From assembly GCA_020055645.1 (NCBI GenBank), contig CM034549.1, positions 992,001 through 1,056,000 on the forward strand: a stretch of DNA of 64,000 bases, read 5' to 3'. The position numbers and the translations under genes are program-made. The stretch is from Tomocerus qinae (lineage: Eukaryota; Arthropoda; Collembola; Entomobryomorpha; Tomoceridae). Every line of letters starts with the position of its first letter. The first letter of the stretch is position 1. This document shows positions 56,219-64,000 of the stretch, piece after piece. Below the pieces are notes generated by a model. It did not search any database. It was not told the origin of the DNA and worked only from the letters and a program-made list of their open reading frames with translations.

Positions 56219-57215
56219 TTTGACTTTGAGCGCTGCTTTGATTCAATAAATTTTAACCTGCTTTGGCGCACTCTAGATAGTCTAAAAGTGAGCTCAAAGT
56301 TGATTAAAATTTTTCAGTCTTTATACTGCAAGGCCTCAATGAGGATTAAAGCAAATGATGGATATACCAACCCAATTACAGTCTCGCAAGGCTTATTGCA
56401 AGGCGAAATTTGTTCGCCCTAAATTCTGTATGTATATACATTATTTGGAAGACTACTTCGAAAACACTGTGCTTTCTAAGGTGGACATCGGGGGTGGGAA
56501 AGGGTTACATATGCTTATGTACGCAGACGATTTAATTTTAATGGCGTCTTCAGCGAGGGCTTTGCAATTCAAATTAAATCGTCTACAAAAATATTGCCAG
56601 TTAAAAAGACTGACAGTTAACATAGCCAAAACGAAAATTATCATATTTAACAAATGCGGGAGGCTAATTACGAAGGACAAATTTTTCTATGATGGGAAAG
56701 AAGTTGAAATTGTTAGAACGTTCACGTACCTAGGCGTAGTATTCTCAATTTCAGGCTTATTTAAGAATGCAGCGAACGATTTTCGTAAAAGGGCTAACAC
56801 AAAGTTGGCAGTTGTATGGTCAATTATTACAAAATCAAAGATGGACAATTGGCAGTCTAGAATGAAAATTTTTGACTCCATATGTCAGTCTACACTACTA
56901 TACAGCAGCGCAGTGTGGGGACTAATGCATGATAATACTATAGAAAGAGTACAGGTTCAATTCTTAAAAAAATTGTTAAGGCTACCAATAAATACCCCTA
57001 CCATAAAGTTTGCTATTAGATTATGGTTAAAACTGCTAAGAATGCAGGAAGATCGTTATCCCAAAATTATATTTAACACACTTTTGGAGGTGGACAGAAT
57101 AAGTAATACTATAGATAAATATAACTGGGTATTCCAATTAAGAACTTTGGTACATGAAATAGGCTTCGGGTTTGTCTGGGAATCGCAATCAATCGATGTA
57201 ATTAGAAATAACTAC
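56219..57215 (+). pseudogene. LINE reverse transcriptase fragment (motif A to C-terminal part)
   Basis: Translation starts FDFERCFDSINFNLLW (motif A with the first catalytic aspartate), then VSQGLLQGEICSP (motif B). A frameshift near 56428 moves the reading to MYIHYLEDYFE, then LMYADDLILMASS (motif C, the catalytic YADD) and KLTVNIAKTK-like and FTYLGVVFS motifs after it. A C-terminal region with LLYSSAVWGLM follows and stops being LINE-like at about 57215, where the DNA continues as the antisense of the endonuclease-side linker. The N-terminal part of the domain is missing at the left, where the foldback element ends. This is a broken copy, and the protein would not be functional. Confidence 0.85.
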
Positions 57216-58440
57216 TGTGAAATGGTAATTAGGTTTATCTTCTTTAATATTGTTTGGTACTGTCGGTACTTTTCTAAATACATTAACTGCTTTCCAGAAT
57301 TCAGGCTTTTTTGGGTTCTCCAAATCTTTTTGTTTATTCTCCCAGAAAAGTTTTTGTTTTATTTTCCGGACATGGGTGTATTCCGCTTTTGCATTGACGT
57401 AGCTTTCTCGTATTTCCGTGGGCCACCCTCGTTTTTTCGCATAAATGTTTAAAGTCCGACACTTCCAAAGCAGTTTCCTACATTCCCCGTCGAACCATGG
57501 GGCGTCTGGTATTATTTTTCTACGATTTATGATTTTAGTTTTTTGTGCAGCCACTTGAATTGATACTTTAAACTCTTCGTAACCCTCTACTTCACCATTG
57601 TCTTTCAAAATATTCCGATATTCCTCGACAAAATCTCTCTCCACATGCCTGTATTTATTCTGTCACCTAGGGTAACCTTTATAGGAAAATGACTCATTAA
57701 AGTTCAAAACATTGAAATCCACAAACGATTCACTAGCTTTATGATTAAGTAACATATAGTCAATGACGCTTTTACCATTTTTATTAATGAATGTAAACTC
57801 CCCTTTTGGATCACTTTTGGAACGACCGTTTGCAATTACTAGACTGAGATCTTCGATGAACTGTATTAGGCAATTTCCATAATTATTTACCACCTGATCA
57901 CACGAATTTCTTGTCCGCGTACCGATATTACACTGTAGTTCGCCCACCGAAATGTCATACGAACCGATTCTTCCATTGAAATCACCTCCAATGACTATTG
58001 GGAGAGAATGACACAAGTTAACATTTTCTATTAGATTACTAAGTATGAATAATTTGTCTTTATAACCCTCATCTTGATGCAGATACACCACACCTATTAT
58101 TAACACTTTCTTTGAATCCAATAGCTCAATTTTACATAAAATCCAAGAGTGGTTAACATCTATTATCTCCATTAACCTAACAAAGTTATTATTTAGTATT
58201 TAGATTCCTTCTATAGCTCTACCTTTTAAATGTTCCTTTTGTGCTGTCTGATTAATACATGTAAAGTGACTTAAATAATTAGGTAACTTCGAAGACATCA
58301 TATCCCAAGTTTCACATAAACCTATCGCATATGTTTCTTTAAGTTGACATTTATCGTCAGAGTTGATATAAATAAGATTTTTTATACCTTCTAAATTCCA
58401 CGAGATAAAGTTAAATTTTATATTTACACGATCCGATTGT
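57216..58440 (-). pseudogene. LINE ORF2 N-terminal part: endonuclease and linker
   Basis: On the minus strand the endonuclease begins near 58430 (FISWNLEGIKNL), continues YAIGLCETWDMM, and has an in-frame TAA at about 58199-58201 inside a GGI.IL motif. It then reads VIGGDFNGRIGSYD and GEFTFINKNGKSVIDYMLL, the catalytic GDFN and SVIDY motifs. A break near 57655 separates it from the linker (57189-57644: MERDFVEEYRN, APWFDGECRKLLWKCR, KKPEFWKAVNVFRK). The SVIDY/GDFNGRIG type differs from the CR1-like fragments at both window ends. It probably belongs to the same element as the fragment at 56219-57215, but in opposite orientation. Confidence 0.82.
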
Positions 58441-58600
58441 GCTTCATAATTCCTGGGACCGTACCCTCAAGACATTCTTGGACGCTTCCTAGATATGGAA
58501 CCGTCTTCATTAACCTCGAAAACATCTGTCACAACACCATTTTCTGTAATAGTCAATGTTGATCCTCCGATTCTTGAGATGATACCAGGTCTTGTCCGTT

Positions 58601-59155
58601 TTATTTCCTTTGCCTTTTTCGGAGCGCTGCCTGCTGCTTCCTTTCTTCAGGTGTTAAGTCATTATTGATGTAAATGGAGTGCGGCTTCAGCTTTCCCCTA
58701 TTATTTAGGATCCTTTGCTTGTCAATGAAACGAACCAGCTTCACCAAGACGGGGCGATTGATCCCAGCTACCGGTTCCCCCATTCGAAATATTTTATCCA
58801 CAGGAATTCCCTGAAGATCCAGTTTAGCTGCCACGTCATCAAACACTGCACACAGCTGTTCCAAAGATTCCTTATCCACTTCCACTGCTCCCTGGATGAC
58901 GATATTTTTTTCTTTTAAAGTACGTTCAACTTTGGTCAGAGCCTTTTTGTTTTCTGCAATTGATTGCTATAGATTCATTGTAAATGATTTTTCAAGATCG
59001 TCAATTTTTGAGGTAATACGGGTTTCCATTCCTAAGAGTAAAGATTTTATTTCTGAATCTCCACCTCCACTAGATGTGCCTGCCATGACTGAACTTTTTA
59101 ATTTTTTCAACGGTGGCTTCTCAGAGTTTGAAATACCACAATTTGAACTTATCAT
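58601..59155 (-). pseudogene. LINE ORF1-like protein
   Basis: The minus-strand reading starts near 59155 (MISSNCGISNSEKPPLKKLK), with a Gly/Ser patch and a helix-prone segment GMETRITSKIDDLEKSF, then a stop (58967) and a further frame: KEKNIVIQGAVEVDKESLEQ, GIPVDKIFRMGEP, RPVLVKLVRFIDKQRIL and SIYINNDLTPEERKQQAALR. The order of coiled coil, RNA-binding-like domain and a DLT.EER.....LR C-terminal motif is that of many LINE ORF1 proteins, which coat the RNA. It lies immediately upstream of the endonuclease in the same orientation, so the two formed one element. Confidence 0.75.
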
Positions 59156-59242
59156 TTATGGGACTAATTTAAAGAATTAACGTAAAATTTGGAAAAAATT
59201 GAGGAGCAAAATAAGACATGTGTGCACGTTCAGATCTTCCGC

Positions 59243-60070
59243 GCGCTCCTCATGTTGACACTTCTAAAAGCAGTAAAACCCTATGGTGACACTTTTAGAA
59301 GCAGTATAACATTATATTGACACTTCTAAAAGCAGTAAAACTCAATTTTTGACACTTCTAGAAACAGTAAAACCCTATGTTGACACTTCTAGAAGCAGTA
59401 AAACCCTATTTTGACACTTCTAGAAGCAGTAAAACACTATGTCGACACTTCTAGAAGCAGTAAAACCCTATGGTGACACTTCTAATAGCAGTAAAACCCT
59501 ATGTTGACACTTCTAAAAGCAGTAAAACCCTGTGGTGAATCTTCTAATAGCAGTAAAACCCTATGTTGACACTTCTAAAAGCAGTAAAACCCTGTGGTGA
59601 ATCTTCTAATAGCAGTAAAACCCTATGTTGAAACTTCTAGAAGCAGTAAAACCCTATGGTGACACTTCTAATAGCAGTAAAACCCTATGTTGAAACTTCT
59701 AGAAGCAGTAAAACCCTATGGTGACACTTCTAATAGCAGTAAAACCCTATGTTGACACTTCTAAAAGCAGTAAAACAAAATTGTTGACACTTCTATAAGC
59801 AGTAAACCCTATGTTGACACTTCTAGAAGCAGTAAACCCTATGTTAACACTTCTAGAAGCAGTAAACCCATATGGTGACACTTTAATAGCTGTAAAACCC
59901 TATGTTGACACTTCTAGAAGCAGTAAAACCCTATGTTGGCACTTCTAATATCAATAAATACCTATGTTGTCACTTCCAAAAGCAGTAAAACTCAATTGTC
60001 GACACTTCTAGAAGCAGTAAAACCTTATGTTGACACTGCTAGAAGCAGTAAAACCCTATGTTGACACTTT
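59243..60070 (+). repeat. 31-bp minisatellite, about 26 units
   Basis: The unit is TTGACACTTCTAGAAGCAGT plus AAAACCCTATG. The variable sites are CTTCTAGAAG (also CTTCTAAAAG, CTTCTAATAG) and TTGACAC/GGTGACAC. CTTCTAGAAG matches an inverted pair of nTTCn/nGAAn heat-shock-element boxes. No gene. Confidence 0.95.
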
Positions 60071-60652
60071 TGTCATTGAAACAACTGTTGTTTGGGAAGG
60101 GGCCGGGAAGGTGGAGACTACATGTCATTGAAACAATTGTTATTTGGGAAGGGGCCTGGGAGGAGGAGACTCCATGTCGTTGAAACAATTGTTATTTGGG
60201 ATGGGGTCGGGGTGGAGGAGGCTACATGTCCTTAAAAAAGTTGTTATTTGGGAGGGGAAGGTGGAAGTTACATGTCGGTGAAACAATTGTTATTTGGGAT
60301 GGGGTCGGGGTGGAGGAGGCTACATGTCCTTAAAAAAGTTGTTATTTGGGAGGGGAAGGTGGAAGTTACATGTCGGTGAAACAATTGTTATTTTTGGAAG
60401 GGGCGGGGTGGGGGTGGTTGAAGGTACACGTCGGTGAAACTATTGCTATTTGGGAAAGGGTGGGGAAGTGGAGGTTAGATGTCGGTAAAAAAGTTGTTAT
60501 TTGGGAGGGGGCGGGTGGTGGAGACTTCATTTCGATGGAACAATTATGTTTTTTGGGAAGTGGCGGGGACTGGAGACTGTACATGTTGTTGAAAAAATGT
60601 ATTATTTGGGTAGTGGCGGGGAGGTGGAGACTACATGTCATTGAAACAATTG
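60070..60652 (+). repeat. G-rich minisatellite, left block
   Basis: Units of about 50-60 bp: TGTCATTGAAACAATTGTTA, TTTGGGAAGGGG and a GGTGGAGACTACA end. Variants differ in G-run length. The array is split by the element at 60653-61531 and continues at 61532. Confidence 0.88.
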
Positions 60653-61531
60653 AGTTTGCGAGTTCTAAAAGTACACTTTTCAATAACAACTATTTTTTAT
60701 TTTATCAACTGGCCAAATTATTTAAAAGTATACTTAGTAAACACCCGAAAGTCTATTGGTAGATGTCCGATAATCAAGATATGGGTTAGTTTTTTACCCA
60801 TCTATATCCCTTTGATACTTTAATACCGGTTAACGACAACTGGTCCATTAGGCTATTAGGCCCTCCTATTTTCAGTGAGTTTTATTTTTTTAAGTGATTT
60901 TTGATTTACAGTGCCAGTGCCACCCTATTTGCTTAGCTATCGTTAACAGGCGACATTAACGCCACATTTAGCGTTCAATTTTATCCGACCAAAACCATTT
61001 TTACCAGTCGTCCAATTAAATTGCCTAATAAATTGGACAGCAGCTAAAATTGGCTAGTAATGTAGTAACGTGGACAGCGGCTAAATGTGTTTGATTTTTT
61101 AAAGATGCCACCAGACAAAGAATATTTTTTTCAGTCTACATTTCTCTATTTCTTATTTTGATCATTCACCTATTCTAGCCACCACTTCCCTGTCATTGTA
61201 ACATGTCATACAGGCTCTTGGGTGACAATAGTGCTTAGATAGGAATTTTCCAATGACGGCGTCAACTTTTAAACGCATTTTTGTAGTCAACCCTCGACAG
61301 AGTAGCTAAACTTTTGCGAAGAAAAGTTCTTCATCGACATTAAGTGGGATGGTGCTCATTTTACATAGAAACAAAATGTTGTTTTTTAAAAAGCTAAGGA
61401 ACGGTAAGTCTTTTGTCGGCAATGGTTGGGGACTGTCGGGTATTGCTCTTGGGTGACAATAGTGACACTTTATTGTCTCCATTAGAGACAGAGATTGTTA
61501 CTGAAAAGTGTACTTTTAGAACTCGCAAACT
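60653..61531. mobile_element. TIR element inside the G-rich minisatellite
   Basis: Inverted ends of about 38 bp: AGTTTGCGAGTTCTAAAAGT followed by ACACTTTTCAATAACAA, matched at 61494-61531. The flank CAATT is repeated on both sides (60647-60651 and 61532-61536), a short target duplication, and the minisatellite continues in phase beyond. 879 bp, AT-rich, no transposase motif. The superfamily is unclear. Confidence 0.75.
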
Positions 61532-61925
61532 CAATTCTTATTTGGGAAGGGGCCTGGGAGGAGGAGGCTATATGTCGGTGAAAAGGTTGTTATTTGGGAA
61601 GGGGCTATGAGGTAGAAACTTCATGTCGCTGAAACAATTCTTATTTGAGAAGGGGAGGTGGAGGTATCATGTCGGTGAAAAAGTCGTTGTTTGGGTAGTG
61701 GCGGGGAATTGGAGGATATATGTCGGTGAAAAAGTTGATATTTGGGAGATGGAAGTGGAAGTTGCATGTCGGTGAAAAAGTTATTATTTGGGAGATGGAA
61801 GTGGAAGTTACATGTCGGTGAAAAAGTTGTTATTTGGGAGGGGGCGGGGAGCTGGAGACTTTATGTCGATGGAACAATTATGTTTTTTGGGAAGGGGCAC
61901 GGAGGTGAGACTACTGAATTGGTAC
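61532..61925 (+). repeat. G-rich minisatellite, right block
   Basis: Same units as the left block (ATGTCGGTGAAAAAGTTGTT, TTTGGGAGGGGGCGGGGA). It ends near 61925. Confidence 0.85.
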
Positions 61926-61984
61926 GGATTGGTCGAGGTTGTAAAGGAAACTGTGGTATGAAATATCAGGGCACTTGAGCTTGG

Positions 61985-62563
61985 GATTAGTCATATTTGA
62001 ATCTTTAATTTTGCTTTAAGTGATACAGAGCCCTGTCGTAGGACGGGCTAACCAACTAGTAAAGTAAATAAAACTGGAAAATACCTATTATAGGACGAAA
62101 AGATATCTATTTCGCATTTATATGCAAATAGATAGTTAAATTTATATTTTTCGAATTGCTTTTCATTATGATAGCCAACATTAATCAATTTTGACTCTCT
62201 GTTGATTTTCATAGTCAACATTAATAAATTTTGATTTTTTGTTGCTTTTCATAGTCAACATTAATAAATTTTGATTTTCTGCTGATTTTCATAGTCAACA
62301 TTAAACAATTTTGTTTTTCTGCTGATTTTCATAGTAAACATTAATCAATTTTGATTTTCTGCTGATTTTCATAGTCAACGTTAATCTGTTTTGATTCTCT
62401 ATTGACTCTGATGGTCAACAATCATACATTTTGATTGTGATACTGAATATTAACCAATAAATATGAATATGAACAAATTTCTATTATGCCACTTAAACTG
62501 TGTACACGGTCCCCTTCACTCAGGCGAGCTTCTGTTACGGCTTGCCGTAGGTTTTTGGGCTGC
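61985..62563 (-). repeat. One arm of a second minisatellite-bearing foldback element
   Basis: Reading leftward from about 62563 it starts AAAAACCTACGGCAAGCCG, the same terminus as the element at 53974-56221, then 7-8 units of TTGACTATGAAAATCAACAG type and the conserved AAATATAAATTTAACTATC.ATTTGCATATAAATGCGAAAT block. Only one arm is present. Confidence 0.78.
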
Positions 62564-62584
62564 TATTTGCGAACCGTAGGAGAT

Positions 62585-62755
62585 ATTTTGTCAACAATCA
62601 ATAGGGATCGTCACAAGACCATAGTCGACGTTTTTGGTAAGTTTGGTCAAATTCCGACGATACTTTCGGGAGTTATCGTGGGTACGGACTTGGGATGGCG
62701 TCATCCCGCGGACAGACAGACTGTGCTATTCTATATAGCTCGTCAGGCGAGCTAA
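62585..62755 (-). repeat. GTCTGTC/ATAACTTTCGAA repeat unit, minus-strand copy
   Basis: It contains CAATAGGGATCGTCACAAGA, TTTGGTCAAATTCCGACG, GTTATCGTGGGTACGGAC and the end CAGGCGAGCTAAAAAGCAGC. Together with the arm at 61985-62563 it resembles half of the element at 53974-56221. Confidence 0.7.
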
Positions 62756-62804
62756 AAAGCAGCAGAAAATCAAAGTTAATTAATATAAACCATAAAATTC
62801 GTAT

Positions 62805-64000
62805 AAACCATAAAAGGTCTATCTAAAATTAAAATTAAGAAATTCTCCAGACCCCTTACTGAGCTAGGAAAGGCAACCTTTAGTGATTTTCTAAGAACCG
62901 AAACATGGGAGGAAGTTCTTGATTCAGAAAACGTAAACGAAAAAGCAGAAGTATTTAACAACAAAATACAAAAGTATTATGAACAAAGCTTTCCGCTGAA
63001 AATTAAAATAGTTGATAATAAAAATAAAATCTGGATAACACCCCGTATAAAGCAACTTATTGCAAAAAAGAATAAATTATATCGAAAGCGAAATTCAAAA
63101 TGGAAATCTGTTCGGAACTTAATAAATCGCGAAATAAAGATAGCTAAATCTTTAGTTCGTAAGAAAAATTCTGATTTGATAAGCAAATACAATAGATCGT
63201 GGCATAACTTAATTAAAAAACTGTGCAATACAGACAACGATCTAAGCTCACTATTCAGTACTATATCCCTGATTGTGGACAGTGAATCACCTCCGACACT
63301 ACAGGAGGCCTTGGACATTGTCAACAGTCAATTTACCAAAAATGCCACAACTTATAAAGGGTTGCCAGATAATTATTTGCCTACAGTTAGAATAGAATCG
63401 AGCGTACCGTCCCAGCTATCAGAATACGATGTACATGCAATTATATGTAAAATGAAAGCAGATAAAGCAGTACCATTAAGTACAATACCAATTATATTAA
63501 TCAAAGAATTTGCTGTAGAATTAAGTTACATATTATCACATATAATGAATAACAGTTTCAAGGATTGTATCTTTCCCGAAATATGGAAAACAGCAACGGT
63601 TACAGCCTTACCAAAAGTAAATAAAATACAATCATTAAATGACCTCAGACCAATCTCCATCACTAGCCCGTTTTCTCACATGCTTGAATCTGTGATGTAT
63701 GATAGACTAAACAATCAAATAGGTGCCTGTATTAGCAAAAATCAATTTGGTTCCCAGAAAAAATATAGTACTGTACATTATCTCGTACAAATAATGGAAT
63801 TTATACTTTCCAGCCTAGAAAAATCGGGTACCATAATTATTATATATGTTTTTGACGTAACTAAAGCTTTCGAGTTTTTGGACCACCCTTTACTAATAGA
63901 GTACTTATATCATGATTGTAAAGCTGATTTGCACACTATATTATGGCTCGTAAGTTTCCTGAGCAAAAGAAAACAAAATGTGAAGTGTGGAAATCAGTTA
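62805..64000 (+). pseudogene. LINE reverse transcriptase (CR1/Jockey-like), runs off the window end
   Basis: The frame is open to the last base. Upstream of the reverse transcriptase lies a linker (FSRPLTELGKATFSDFLR, NKIWITPRIKQLIAKKNKLY, KLYRKRNSKWKSVRNL). The polymerase domain begins near residue 195: WKTATVTALPKVNK, then LNDLRPISITSPFSHMLES, KNQFGSQKKYSTVHYL and YVFDVTKAFEFLDHPLL, motif A with its catalytic aspartate. Motif C (YADD) would lie beyond the window. The left end starts abruptly beside a repeat unit, within the linker, so the element is 5'-truncated, a common state for LINEs. No stop is seen in the visible part, so this copy may be young. Confidence 0.85.

Larger units (their letters stand above)
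53974..56221. mobile_element. Foldback element whose arms contain a minisatellite
   Basis: Terminal inverted repeats start AAAAAGCCTATGGCAAGCCG on the left and AAAAACCTACAGCAAGCCG on the right (minus strand), continuing with TAACAGAAGCTCGCCTGAGT. Each arm then contains repeats of a TTGACTATGAAAATCAACAG unit in opposite orientations, followed by inverted GGACGGAAATAAATCTA-like blocks. The centre holds copies of the GTCTGTC/ATAACTTTCGAA unit (54895-55235, 55540-55850). Long arms built of tandem subrepeats are a known feature of Drosophila foldback and sea-urchin TU elements. No transposase. The right end borders the LINE fragment at 56219. Confidence 0.82.

Noticed and set aside
57189-57452. 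Plus-strand extension of the polymerase ORF beyond 57215
   Set aside because: These residues are the antisense of the minus-strand linker, not polymerase.
56219-59155. Twin-priming inversion of a LINE
   Set aside because: Twin priming joins the inverted 5' piece with its 5' end toward the 3' piece. Here the 3' sides face each other.
59243-60070. CRISPR-like array
   Set aside because: The 31-bp units follow each other directly with no unique spacers, and the window is clearly animal DNA. It is a minisatellite.
60346-60762. 138-codon ORF in the G-rich minisatellite
   Set aside because: Translation of repeat units only, and it enters the inserted element.
1-64000. tRNA or rRNA genes
   Set aside because: Scanning by eye for B-box (GGTTCGANTCC) and rRNA-like blocks gave nothing convincing. 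A covariance search would be needed to exclude tRNAs.

Overview
The window is animal nuclear DNA: AT-rich, intron-containing, and made up almost entirely of eukaryotic transposons and satellites. No prokaryotic operon, rRNA or tRNA was found. A BEL/Pao retrotransposon, a PIF/Harbinger element with a MADF-BESS gene, non-LTR retrotransposons and many hAT-type miniature elements suggest an invertebrate. An arthropod is my best guess, but the sequence does not prove it.

Layout, left to right. 1-732 is the 3' part of a LINE endonuclease domain. 3626-6072 is a complete-ended PIF/Harbinger element (14-bp perfect inverted termini, TTA target duplication) with an intact four-exon MADF-BESS gene and a deleted transposase. 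6.1-13.4 kb is mostly anonymous DNA with small repeats. 13484-19400 is a decayed BEL/Pao element with its 5' LTR and broken gag, protease and pol; its 3' LTR is missing, and an unrelated dispersed exon-like repeat stands at the break. 20-28 kb holds several inverted-repeat elements, two of them hAT-type with exact 8-bp duplications, and a 229-bp palindrome. 28315-32580 is a 21-bp satellite of about 200 units with zoned variants. 32.7-50 kb holds a large foldback element (34301-36078) with a small hAT element in one arm only, more foldback relatives, a 70-bp hairpin array split by a 1-kb inverted repeat, and the two best candidates for host coding DNA: a MYCBP-like gene (44822-46470, minus strand) and a terminal exon interrupted by a miniature element (39171-39795, minus). 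50-64 kb holds further inverted repeats, a foldback element whose arms contain a 37-bp minisatellite (53974-56221), a rearranged LINE in two opposed pieces (56219-59155), two minisatellites (one split by a transposon), and a second LINE reverse transcriptase that runs off the window end.

There is little sign of genes working together. The one functional pairing is inside the Harbinger element, where a DNA-binding accessory protein and a transposase normally cooperate; here only the accessory gene survives intact. The main story is nested transposition: several insertions can be ordered in time because the empty site or the uninterrupted repeat is still visible.
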